From contig CAIMNS010000100.1 in assembly GCA_903842945.1 (NCBI GenBank), forward strand, positions 1 to 57,458: a stretch of 57,458 bases of DNA, in the 5' to 3' direction. The notes under the pieces were generated by a model. It saw only the letters and a program-made list of their open reading frames with translations. It was not told the DNA's origin and did no database searches. The position numbers and the translations under genes are program-made. This stretch comes from an uncultured Burkholderiales bacterium (lineage in GTDB: Bacteria > Pseudomonadota > Gammaproteobacteria > Burkholderiales > Burkholderiaceae_C). This document shows, piece after piece, positions 38,931 through 47,933 of this stretch (position 1 is the first letter of the stretch; every line of letters starts with the position of its first letter).

Positions 38931-39341
38931 ATGAGTGAATTTAAAAAGCCACAGCCTTCACCCACGGCTTGGACCCAGTCCTTCTGGCAAAACTGCGCTA
39001 GCGAGCGTTTGATGCTTTTGAGGTGTTCAACTTGCAGCGCACACCATCTGCCAACTCGCAGGGTTTGTTCATGCGGCGCGATCAACTTTGACGCTGTGGA
39101 GTCGGTGGGCCTTGGAGAGATCATCTCTTACACGGAGGTTCACCGAGCGCCAGATCCTGCTTTCAAGGCCGAGTTGCCTTATGTCATTGCCATCATTGAA
39201 CTCCAAGAGGGCGTGCGCTTGATGAGCAACATCATTCAAAGTGAGGCGAAAGACCTAGGCATTGGAAAAAAAGTGCAATGTGTTTTCGAAACCTTGGATG
39301 AAACCCTTGGGGTGCCTAAATTCAAATTGATCAAGGATTAA
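38931..39341 (+). CDS. Zn-ribbon/OB-fold (DUF35) acyl-CoA-associated protein
   Basis: Start ATG 38931; 'LMLLRCSTCSAHHLPTRRVCSCG' Zn-ribbon; 'VGLGEIISYTEVHRAPDPAFKAELPYVIAIIELQEGVRLMSNI'. Confidence 0.92.
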   Translation: MSEFKKPQPSPTAWTQSFWQNCASERLMLLRCSTCSAHHLPTRRVCSCGAINFDAVESVGLGEIISYTEVHRAPDPAFKAELPYVIAIIELQEGVRLMSNIIQSEAKDLGIGKKVQCVFETLDETLGVPKFKLIKD

Positions 39342-39398
39342 AACTTCAAAAAGAAGGTTGGTAGTTAGGTGATACATAAAACTTAGAAAGGCTTTCAC

Positions 39399-40394
39399 AT
39401 GAGACACACATTTCGAACATTATTGAGTCCTAAAAACTTCAAGGTCTTGCTCTTTGGTGCATTTTGTTTCTATGGGGCCTTGCATGCGCAAATTGCTCCC
39501 TATCCCAATCGGCCTCTTACCATGGTCTTGCCATATGCAACGGGTGGGACGGTGGATATACAAGCGCGTTTACTGGCCTCAGGCCTGACTCAAAAATTAG
39601 GTCAACCTGTGATTGTTCGCAACATGCCAGGTGCGACTGGAGCGATTGCAACGGATTTTGTAGTTCATGCCGTGCCCGATGGATACACCTTGCTTTTTGC
39701 GTCTTCAGCACAAACAACCAGCGTACCTTTGACTGAAAAAGTCAACTACAAGCTGGAGGATTTGGCTCCCGTGAGCGCATCGGGTCGAGGCACCATGATT
39801 CTTGCTATCAACTCACAAGTGCCTGCAAAAAATTTGACCGAATTCATCGCTTATGGCAAAGCCAACCAAGGAAAAATCAGTTATGGCTCCTCGGGCACGG
39901 GTTCAGTGGGTCACCTGGTGGGCGCCTTGTTTGGAGCCAGGGCTGGGTTAGAAATTGTGCACATCCCCTATAAAGGCGGTGGTCCTGTGATGTCTGATTT
40001 GCTGGGCGGACAAATCCCTATGCTGTTTGGTAATTCTGCAGAGGTGATGGGCAGCTCAAAGAACCCAAGACTCAGAATCTTGGCGGTATCAAGCAAGGAG
40101 CGCATGAAGCAGTTGCCCGATACTCCTACGGTGTCTGAATTTTTACCCAATTTTGAGATGACGGCATGGCAAGGCACGCTGGCTCCTGTTAAAACACCTA
40201 GGGCCATCATTGACATCGTCTCCAATGCCATTCAAGAACTCTCCAAAGATCCTAAAGTCATTGAGACACTGGGGAGCTACGGTGTTGATGCGCTGACAAC
40301 TACGCCAGAGCAAATGGCGGCCATGATCAAAGGTGAGGTACCGGTTTACACAGAAGCGGTCAAAGCTGCAGGGTTGACAAAGCCGATCAATTGA
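39399..40394 (+). CDS. Bug/TctC family substrate-binding protein
   Basis: 331 aa; 'YPNRPLTMVLPYATGGTVDIQARLLASGL...VIVRNMPGATGAIATDFV'. Confidence 0.95.
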   Translation: MRHTFRTLLSPKNFKVLLFGAFCFYGALHAQIAPYPNRPLTMVLPYATGGTVDIQARLLASGLTQKLGQPVIVRNMPGATGAIATDFVVHAVPDGYTLLFASSAQTTSVPLTEKVNYKLEDLAPVSASGRGTMILAINSQVPAKNLTEFIAYGKANQGKISYGSSGTGSVGHLVGALFGARAGLEIVHIPYKGGGPVMSDLLGGQIPMLFGNSAEVMGSSKNPRLRILAVSSKERMKQLPDTPTVSEFLPNFEMTAWQGTLAPVKTPRAIIDIVSNAIQELSKDPKVIETLGSYGVDALTTTPEQMAAMIKGEVPVYTEAVKAAGLTKPIN

Positions 40395-40570
40395 CGCTCG
40401 TTGAGCAAATCGAAGCTCTGAAAGCTGCATCTTCAAAACCGTGCACACTTGAAGTGCAAATCAAGCGTGCCATTTTCTTATAGGCGTCGATGTTCAAAGT
40501 GTCCCATTGCCGAGAAGTCTTCGCAATGGGCAGGGGGCAGTTAAGGGTCTGGCGCATCAGGCTGGTCTTT

Positions 40571-41035
40571 TTAAACGTAAAGATCAACTTGTGAGCCTTG
40601 GCCAAAGAGTTGAGCCAAACTGTTGTTACTGACCCGTGCTTGTGCCATGTTGTTGGCCATGCTCGGAGATGTTTGAGGGTTGGGTGTGACTGTCGAGGGG
40701 CTCGCGCTTGGACGCTCTTGTGAGCTGAAGGCAGCATAATTGTTTTTATAGGATGCAATGGTTTGTGCAATCTTGCTTGCATCGTCCAATTGACCCTTCG
40801 CCAAGGCAACTCCTATTTGCGCCATGGGACTTGAGGGCGTTAGAACAGGGCTGTTTTTTGCAACACTTTCAAAGGCCTTTTGTGCATTGACCAAGTTACC
40901 CGATTGCAGGCTTGAGAACAAATCGTTCACGCTGTGTTGGCGCTTTTGAACAAAGCTGTTCGCGTTGGCTTGAGCACTCCAAGCTGAAACGGCTGCATAT
41001 GCATTTAAACGCATCAAGGGCTCAAATCTGAACAA
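40571..41035 (-). CDS. hypothetical protein, Ala/Ser/Gln-rich
   Basis: 154 aa ORF with plausible composition; alternative start at MRLNAYAAVSAW (41014); no family recognised. Confidence 0.55.
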   Translation of the reverse strand: MFRFEPLMRLNAYAAVSAWSAQANANSFVQKRQHSVNDLFSSLQSGNLVNAQKAFESVAKNSPVLTPSSPMAQIGVALAKGQLDDASKIAQTIASYKNNYAAFSSQERPSASPSTVTPNPQTSPSMANNMAQARVSNNSLAQLFGQGSQVDLYV

Positions 41036-41225
41036 AAGGAGATTTTGCTAATTGCTATCCCTCTTTGTGAGATCGGCTTGAAAGCTTAAAACTTGAGTGG
41101 GCTTTGAGAAGTCGATCGCGTCAGTGAGAGCTCTGAGCTCTTACAAGTGCTAGGTGACCCTCATCCCTTGGACGCTGAAAGAAAAGAGCTACATTGAACG
41201 CTCAAAGCTCTTAAAGCCATGCGGG

Positions 41226-41711
41226 TCACTTGTAGTTGGCGTACTTCAAGTGACAAGACTCGCAGGCCTGGTCCAAATCACCACCGATTTCAAAGAGTTG
41301 GTCCACATTTTTTTCTTCAATGGCTTTCAAGTTCTTCCTGGCCTCAAGTCCAAATTTACGGGCTTGTTGCATCCAAACCCCTTGGTCTTTCGCGCGTCCT
41401 TCCAGCATCAGCAAATTGGCCGACTCCACCAAAATACTCGCTTGAATCTTCAACGCTTTCCAATCCTCTTCGGTTTTAGGTGCGTTGGCCTTGGTACCTT
41501 TTTCATTGCTGATCCAAGAGACCGAGTCCCATATCGTGTCCGCAGCAGGATCGATCACCCACAGCATCAACTCAGACATGGTTTGTTGGGTGTCAAAGAC
41601 CACGGCTGCTTTGATCGGTTCAGGCGTGCTCTGCTCTTTGGGTGTGCAAGCCAAGTTCAGGCTCAGCACCAGTGCGGCCAAAGGGGCGAAGGTATGTCTT
41701 TTAGGAATCAT
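41226..41711 (-). CDS. lipoprotein cytochrome c'-like (single C-terminal CxxCH)
   Basis: 161 aa; lipobox 'LSLNLAC', C-terminal 'LDQACESCHLKYANYK' heme motif. Confidence 0.75.
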   Translation of the reverse strand: MIPKRHTFAPLAALVLSLNLACTPKEQSTPEPIKAAVVFDTQQTMSELMLWVIDPAADTIWDSVSWISNEKGTKANAPKTEEDWKALKIQASILVESANLLMLEGRAKDQGVWMQQARKFGLEARKNLKAIEEKNVDQLFEIGGDLDQACESCHLKYANYK

Positions 41712-41741
41712 CAGTGGGGCCAGTTGATCAAGTCAAAGGAA

Positions 41742-41770
41742 TAAAAAAAAGGGCTTGAAAGTTCAAGCCC
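41742..41770 (-). terminator. intrinsic terminator (minus strand) for the MFS gene
   Basis: GGGCTTGAA-AG-TTCAAGCCC stem followed on the minus strand by TTTTTTTTAT. Confidence 0.85.
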
Positions 41771-41790
41771 TACTTTAAACGGTTTAAGTC

Positions 41791-43032
41791 TCAAGTGAAA
41801 CTGTTCTTTGTACGGGTTTTCATGTAAATGAAGAGCACCACCCCCAGCAAGATCAGGCACGCCAGGGCCAAAGAGGCGTGAATACCGACCAGGCCTGCGC
41901 TCAGACCCACCACCAAGCCAGAACCCGCTCGCATGCCCAGCGAAGACATGTTGTACAGACCGATGACCCGTCCGCGCATTTGAGGTGGGGCGTTCATTTG
42001 CACAATGGCTTGTGTCATGGTGCTGAAAGCGAGTTCCAAGAAGCCTGCACAGACCAACAAGATCAGGGCCAAAACATAGTTGGTGCTCAAAGCAAAAGCC
42101 CCCAAGCTCAAGCACCAAAGAGCCGCAAGGATCAGAACGGCCCTGGGCGTGTTAGGAATCCAGTTGTACCTCTCAAGCAGCAAGCCTGCCAGCAAAGCAC
42201 CCAAAGCGTCTGCCGCCAAAAGCATGCTGTACACAAAGCCTTGGTCGGTGTGTGCCAAGTCGTGCACATAGCCGGGCATTTGCGCTTGGTAACTGTTGCC
42301 AACAAAAAAGGAGGCCGCACCGGCCAAGAGCAGCATGCTCAACAAGGTGGGGTTAAAGGAGACGTCTTTGAAGGTCGATTGAATGTCTGCCAGGCCTTTG
42401 ATGGCTCTTCTCGAGGTGACCGTGACTTGGTTGAAGACATGACCATATGGCGCCTTCCAAAGCCAAAGGATGGTGGGCACGTAAAAGAAAGCATTGAGGA
42501 CCATGCCCTCTATGGCGCCGACTTGCAAGAGGATGAAGCCGCCTACGGCCGGTCCGACCAATAGACTCAAATAGCGCCCCGTGGCCAAGAGCCGAATGGC
42601 ACTGGGCAAAAGTGGGGCCTCCACCACGTCGTACAAAAGCATTTGACTCGAGGTGTGCCACAAAACCCCTGAGCATCCGTGAAGGATGAGCAGCACCATG
42701 GCAGCCCATTGGGTCAAAGAGTCGGTCACAAAGAAGTAGGCCCATCCAAGGGAGGCGCTGATGAACATCAGCATGCCTAACTGAATGAGGCGTCTGGGAT
42801 CGTAGCGCTCGGCCAAGGCGCCTGCAGGCACCGAGAAGAGCAAAAACGGCAACCAGTGCGATACCACCGCAAAGCCACCCAAGACGGGAGAATGGAACTT
42901 CTCAAACATGATCCAGTAACTGATCACATGCTCAATGTTGTCGGCCATCATGGCCAAGACAAAGGTGCCCAATTGCTTTTGAAAGCCTTTGTTCTTCAAT
43001 GCGGCAAAGGAGGGGGTGTTGGAGGTGGTCAT
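41791..43032 (-). CDS. MFS transporter
   Basis: Start ATG 43032; ~413 aa with repeated hydrophobic helices, 'AGALAERYDPRRLIQLGML' MFS loop. Confidence 0.9.
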   Translation of the reverse strand: MTTSNTPSFAALKNKGFQKQLGTFVLAMMADNIEHVISYWIMFEKFHSPVLGGFAVVSHWLPFLLFSVPAGALAERYDPRRLIQLGMLMFISASLGWAYFFVTDSLTQWAAMVLLILHGCSGVLWHTSSQMLLYDVVEAPLLPSAIRLLATGRYLSLLVGPAVGGFILLQVGAIEGMVLNAFFYVPTILWLWKAPYGHVFNQVTVTSRRAIKGLADIQSTFKDVSFNPTLLSMLLLAGAASFFVGNSYQAQMPGYVHDLAHTDQGFVYSMLLAADALGALLAGLLLERYNWIPNTPRAVLILAALWCLSLGAFALSTNYVLALILLVCAGFLELAFSTMTQAIVQMNAPPQMRGRVIGLYNMSSLGMRAGSGLVVGLSAGLVGIHASLALACLILLGVVLFIYMKTRTKNSFT

Positions 43033-43136
43033 GGTGGATCTTAAGAGGTCAAGGCTTGGCATCGACCATGCTGCAATGGGTGGTGTTCAAGCTCTAGGTC
43101 CCTGTTCTCTTGGCGTCTTTCAGAACGTCCGTCTGT

Positions 43137-44948
43137 TTACTTTTTAGACTTGGCGGTCTTTTTGCTCGGCACAGCCTTTTTCGCAACTGTTTGGGCACTG
43201 GATTTTTTTGAAGCGGCCTTCTTGGTCAGTGCTTTGTTGGATTTGGCCGCTTTTGCAAAGAAAGCTTCGTCCATGTGGTGCTTGATCTCTGTGTTCATGG
43301 GCAGATCGGATCTGCGCTGCTTGGCGATCTCCTCACCTGTGATGAAGTAATCGCTCTTGACGGCACGCTTGGCCATGAGGTCGTTTCTCTCGGTCCAGTC
43401 GCCCAAGGAGTAGCCAAACCAAGGCGCCTCGGGACGCAAGGGCGGCAACTTCAACTCTTCCCAAATGTGCTTTGCATGCTCCATGAACTCACGCGTGGGC
43501 AAAGCAATGGGCGGGAAGTTGTCCTTCAAGGTCGCATCCACCAAGAGGGACGCGTCTTCTCCATGGTTTCTCTCGCTTCTGGGTCCATGTCCTGGGTCGC
43601 GGTGATTGAGGATTTGTAAATCAAGGGAGAAATTGGCGCGGTAACTCATCGCCCACAAGAGCGCATCTGCGTTGTCGGGATCGATGTCGTCGTTGATGGC
43701 AATCACAAACTTGCCCCCCGATCTGAGCAGCGAAGAGGCGCCGTACAAGGCCCTCCAGACCTCGGTGGCCGGGGTTTTTCTGTCGACCACCACCGCAATG
43801 ACTTTTCTAAGGTTGGTGAGGGGTTCGTGCATGGACACACGGATCACCCCTTTGATGCCCAGATTGCGTTTCAAGTGGTTGGTGAACACGGGCTCCAAGG
43901 CCACGCGCTTGATCAGTGAAGACTCGGAAGGGGTGACTTGAGAAATGATGGAGGTCAGAATCGCTTTTTTTCTTCTGGTGATGGCGGTGACTTCCATGTA
44001 AGCGTTGTACTCTTGCAAGTTCACGTGTCCATGGGACTCCCCAAAGGGTGCCTCCGGCTCCAAATCCTTGGTGATGATGTAGCCCTCGATCACGATCTCA
44101 GCCTCTGCGGGGACCAAGAGGTCCACCGTTTTGCACTTGACCACATTGATGGGTGCACCTGCCAGACCACCGGCCACATCGAACTCATCGGTGTCTTCAG
44201 AGAGTTTTTGAGCAGAGGTGAAGGCCACACTGGGTGGGCAACCCAAGATCACCGCAGCCGGTAACTTCTGACCCTTGGCTTTGGCTTTTTCCCAATGCGC
44301 ATAAATGCCAGGTTGGTTCTCTAAAGATGGGTTCATGCCAAGCCGCGTGGGTGACTTGATCTGCCCTCGGTAGATGCCCATGTTTTGAATGCCCGTCTCA
44401 GGATCCTTGGTGATGTATTGAGACAAGGTGGTGTAGGGTGCATTGTCCCATCCTGGTGTTGAAATGGGCACGGGAATGCCGTCCAGGCCTTGACCAGGTT
44501 TTAAAAGATCTTTACCCGTGATCACGATTTCTTGGCAGGGCGCTTCTTTTAAAACACGCGGCTTGATGGGGTTGGCGATCGCTTTGTTCCAAGTTTTTCC
44601 GATGTCTTGAATGTTGCAGCCCATGCCCATGCTGTAGATTTCTCGGTTCGCGGCCAAAGCGCCCACAACCACCGGGATGTCGTATTTGTGGCCTTTGCTG
44701 TCGGTCACATTGGTGAACAAAAAGGCTTTGCGATCGGGCTCGGCAATGCCGCCTCTGAATTGCCATCTGACCAAAGGATGCATCTCGGTGTCTTTGTTGA
44801 TCTCACGATCAACCGTGATCAACAGGCCGGCACGCTTAAGGGAGGCCAGGTGTTCATGCAAATCCGGATAGTCGCGAGCGGGTTCATGCTGGGATGGAGG
44901 GGTGGTTTTGGGAGTTGCAGCAGTTTTGGCGCGCGTTGTTTTCTTCAT
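43137..44948 (-). CDS. UbiD family decarboxylase with Lys/Ala-rich N- and C-terminal extensions
   Basis: 603 aa; 'AEIVIEGYIITKDLEPEAPFGESHGHV', 'LWAMSYRAN'; C-terminal 'KKAASKKSSAQTVAKKAVPSKKTAKSKK'. Confidence 0.93.
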   Translation of the reverse strand: MKKTTRAKTAATPKTTPPSQHEPARDYPDLHEHLASLKRAGLLITVDREINKDTEMHPLVRWQFRGGIAEPDRKAFLFTNVTDSKGHKYDIPVVVGALAANREIYSMGMGCNIQDIGKTWNKAIANPIKPRVLKEAPCQEIVITGKDLLKPGQGLDGIPVPISTPGWDNAPYTTLSQYITKDPETGIQNMGIYRGQIKSPTRLGMNPSLENQPGIYAHWEKAKAKGQKLPAAVILGCPPSVAFTSAQKLSEDTDEFDVAGGLAGAPINVVKCKTVDLLVPAEAEIVIEGYIITKDLEPEAPFGESHGHVNLQEYNAYMEVTAITRRKKAILTSIISQVTPSESSLIKRVALEPVFTNHLKRNLGIKGVIRVSMHEPLTNLRKVIAVVVDRKTPATEVWRALYGASSLLRSGGKFVIAINDDIDPDNADALLWAMSYRANFSLDLQILNHRDPGHGPRSERNHGEDASLLVDATLKDNFPPIALPTREFMEHAKHIWEELKLPPLRPEAPWFGYSLGDWTERNDLMAKRAVKSDYFITGEEIAKQRRSDLPMNTEIKHHMDEAFFAKAAKSNKALTKKAASKKSSAQTVAKKAVPSKKTAKSKK

Positions 44949-44992
44949 GGTAAAAATCCGGGAAAATAAAAAAAGATTGAAAAAGGGGGACC

Positions 44993-46057
44993 TTAGTTTT
45001 TGGGAATCTTGGTCACGTTTTGCTCATAGAGCTTGGTCCACTTTGCATAATTGTCGATGATGTAGTTGGGGTCGATCACCTGGATCTTGAGCTCTGGATA
45101 AGGATTGGTCGCTTTGGTGCTTGTGGGGTAGTAGCCCAACGTGGTGAGCAACTTTTGCGTCTCAGGCGACAACAAATAGTCATAAAACAGCAAGGCGGTG
45201 TAGGGATGAGGCGCTTTGGCAGCCACGCCCATGTTAAAGCCTTGGGCCACCACAGGATCCAAGGCAAACCAGTCCACCGGTTTGCCTGCTTTTTTATCCT
45301 TTTCAGGCAAATCGATGTACACCGTCAAGCCCAGTGGCACTTCGCCTGCGATCACCAAGTTGTGCAACAAGGACACGCCAAGGCGTGAGGAAAAACCGTT
45401 TTTCTGACCGATCTCTTTGAACAATGCGATGCCTTTTTCCTCCCCCATGGATTGCGTGACTTTGGCAAACCATTCCTCGGCCTTGGACTCAATGCCAAGA
45501 TTGCCCTTGAAGCGCGGGTCCAGCAAGTCGTTGAAACTCTTGGGCAAGGTTTCTTTTTTAAAGGCTTGCGTGTTGTAGGACTGAACCACCACGTTCATGA
45601 ACACGCTGGACCACAGTTGGTGCGCCACGACCGCACTTGGAATCAAGTCTTTCAAGTGGGGCGAGTAAACGGGTTGGAGCAAATGCTCACGGGACATGGC
45701 CAGCATTTCGCCTGCGGGTGTCATCACCACATCCACATCGGCGTGCTTGGAGGAGGCTTCACGAACCACGCGTTGAAGGACGTTGTCACTGCCTGAGCGC
45801 CAGGCTTTGACCTTGATGCCTGTTTTGGCTTCAAAGGGCGCCAAAAGAGCTGCCAAATCCTGTGGCCTAGACGCCGTGTAGACGGTCAACCCACCCTCAG
45901 ACTTGGCCAAGGCGGTGATTTTTTCTGTTCGGTCAGCTTTGTCATAGGTGAGCGGCAAGGGCGCAACGCTTTGTCCAAAGACCAAGCCACTCATGAGGCA
46001 TCCCAGGCACAGGCCAAGTTTCAAGTTCCATTCAGCTAGGCTTGATGTCATGTTCAT
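44993..46057 (-). CDS. extracellular solute-binding protein, family 1 (Fe3+/putrescine ABC-type, FbpA-like)
   Basis: 354 aa; 'LTVYTASRPQDLAALLAPFEAKTGIKVKAWRSGSDNVLQRVVREASS', 'SFNDLLDPRFKGNLGIE'. Confidence 0.85.
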   Translation of the reverse strand: MNMTSSLAEWNLKLGLCLGCLMSGLVFGQSVAPLPLTYDKADRTEKITALAKSEGGLTVYTASRPQDLAALLAPFEAKTGIKVKAWRSGSDNVLQRVVREASSKHADVDVVMTPAGEMLAMSREHLLQPVYSPHLKDLIPSAVVAHQLWSSVFMNVVVQSYNTQAFKKETLPKSFNDLLDPRFKGNLGIESKAEEWFAKVTQSMGEEKGIALFKEIGQKNGFSSRLGVSLLHNLVIAGEVPLGLTVYIDLPEKDKKAGKPVDWFALDPVVAQGFNMGVAAKAPHPYTALLFYDYLLSPETQKLLTTLGYYPTSTKATNPYPELKIQVIDPNYIIDNYAKWTKLYEQNVTKIPKN

Positions 46058-46113
46058 TCTCCAATGTGTTGGTGCGATGAGGCAGCGTTCGCCGATGATC
46101 GGCGAATCAAGCC

Positions 46114-47127
46114 TTATTCTTTTTCAATGTTGCTTCTCTTGACCACCTCGCCCCAATAGGCGAATTCGCTTTTCATGTACTGCGACGCCTCTTCAGGCGA
46201 GGTGCTGAACCTGGGTTGCAAACCCAATGCATTGAGCTTTTGCTCCATCTCAGGCGTCGACACCACGCTCATCAAGGATGTGTAGGTCGATTGCACCAGT
46301 GTTTTGGGGCTGCCTTGGGGCAACAAGAGCATGAGCCAAGTCACGGCGGTAAAGTCCGTCATGCCTTGCTCTTTGAAGGTGGGCACTTGGGAGAAGATGC
46401 CGCCTAGGCGCTTGCTGCTGCCCGTGGCAATCGCTCTGAGGCGACCCGACTCCACGTGCGTTCTCACCGACGAGGCGGTCTCCAGCGCCATAGACACGTT
46501 GCCAGCCACCACATCGGTCAAACCGGCCACACTGCCCTTGTAGGGGATGTGCGTGATTTTCAAGCCGGCACGGCGCTTTAACTCTTCCATGGCCAAATGG
46601 GACACCGTGCCATTGCCTGAGGAGGCATTGGTCAACTTGTCCGGATTGCTCTTGGCATAAGCCAAGAGTTCTTTCAAGTTGAGGGCTGGCAGGTTGGGGT
46701 TGCAAACCAGCACAAAGGGCAAGTCACCGACCAGACCCACCGAGTCAAAGTCCTTCAAGGTGTCGTAACCCACGCTTTTGTAAATGTGCGGGTTGGTGTC
46801 CAAGGCTGACATGTGGGCCATCATCATCACGCTGCCATTGGCAGGGGATTTGGCCAACTGGGACAAAGCCATGCTGCCGCCTTGACCGGGTCGGTTGTCG
46901 ACAATGAAATTGTCGCCCGTCAAGGTGTTGAGTTTTTCCGCAATCACTCGCGTCACCATGTCGGTGGCTTGTCCCGCTGGAAAGCCGACAAACACTTTTA
47001 CCACTTTGCCCGAGCTCGTTTGAGCCAAGCTGCTTTGAAGGCCAAGGGCGCCCAGGCCTGCCCAAAGACCTTTGAGGGTCAATCGACGAGCTTTTTCTGT
47101 TGCGTTCAAGGGGTAGAGTTTTTTCAT
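46114..47127 (-). CDS. Bug/TctC family substrate-binding protein
   Basis: 337 aa; 'VKVFVGFPAGQATDMVTRVIAEKL...VDNRPGQGGSMALSQL'. Confidence 0.93.
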   Translation of the reverse strand: MKKLYPLNATEKARRLTLKGLWAGLGALGLQSSLAQTSSGKVVKVFVGFPAGQATDMVTRVIAEKLNTLTGDNFIVDNRPGQGGSMALSQLAKSPANGSVMMMAHMSALDTNPHIYKSVGYDTLKDFDSVGLVGDLPFVLVCNPNLPALNLKELLAYAKSNPDKLTNASSGNGTVSHLAMEELKRRAGLKITHIPYKGSVAGLTDVVAGNVSMALETASSVRTHVESGRLRAIATGSSKRLGGIFSQVPTFKEQGMTDFTAVTWLMLLLPQGSPKTLVQSTYTSLMSVVSTPEMEQKLNALGLQPRFSTSPEEASQYMKSEFAYWGEVVKRSNIEKE

Positions 47128-47183
47128 GGTGGGGTCTCCAAATCTATTTTTTTATCCATCGATGGCTTGGTTCCAAGCTTTTT

Positions 47184-47873
47184 TCAATGCATGAATTTAG
47201 CACCCGCAATGGCTAAAAGAGCACCCAGGGTTGCAGCCGGTGCAAGCCACCAAGCCGGGACCACGTAAGCATGGCGATGGGCTTCATCCACACTTGTCGT
47301 CGCACTTTTGCTTGCGTTTGCCACAACATGGCCTTGGGTGGCCAAGGTGCCAGCTGTTGTGGACGAACTTGAACTTGGGCTTGGGTTTGGGCTTGAGATG
47401 GAGCTGACCACCGCCGAGCTCGGTGGACTAGGGGTCGGGTTGAGTTGACTCTCAAAGGCCTTGAAGAAGTCATCGGTCATTTTTTTAGCCACGCTGTCAA
47501 TCAAACGAGAGCCGACCTGCGCCAATTTACCCCCCACTTGGGCTTTGGCTTCGTAGGACAACTCCGTGCCTCCATCCACCGTGCGCAACGTGACACTGGA
47601 AGAGCCTTTGCCAAAACCAACTGCACCGCCTTGACCTTCAAAGAGCATCACACACGATTCAGGGGCGTTGACTTCGGTCATTTTCAAGGAGCCTTGGAAA
47701 CGCGCTCTCAAGGGCCCTATGGCGGTTTTGATGATCACTTTGAATTCATCGGTGTCCGTTTTCTCCACCGACTCACATCCAGGCAAGCACAGCTTCAAAA
47801 TAACGGGATCGTTCAATGCATGCCAAACAGTTTCACGCTTGGAGGGGATGATTTTTTTTCCGATGATTTCCAT
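47184..47873 (-). CDS. coxG: CoxG-like SRPBCC family protein with C-terminal TM helix
   Basis: 229 aa; 'VWHALNDPVILKLCLPGCESVEKTDTDEFKVIIKTAIGPLRARFQG'; Ser/Pro-rich linker and terminal hydrophobic helix. Confidence 0.9.
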   Translation of the reverse strand: MEIIGKKIIPSKRETVWHALNDPVILKLCLPGCESVEKTDTDEFKVIIKTAIGPLRARFQGSLKMTEVNAPESCVMLFEGQGGAVGFGKGSSSVTLRTVDGGTELSYEAKAQVGGKLAQVGSRLIDSVAKKMTDDFFKAFESQLNPTPSPPSSAVVSSISSPNPSPSSSSSTTAGTLATQGHVVANASKSATTSVDEAHRHAYVVPAWWLAPAATLGALLAIAGAKFMH

Positions 47874-47933
47874 TTGATTTGACTTCTTTTAAAAAACTAA
47901 AAAATTGACCCCGGATTTTTCAAGGACAAGCGT

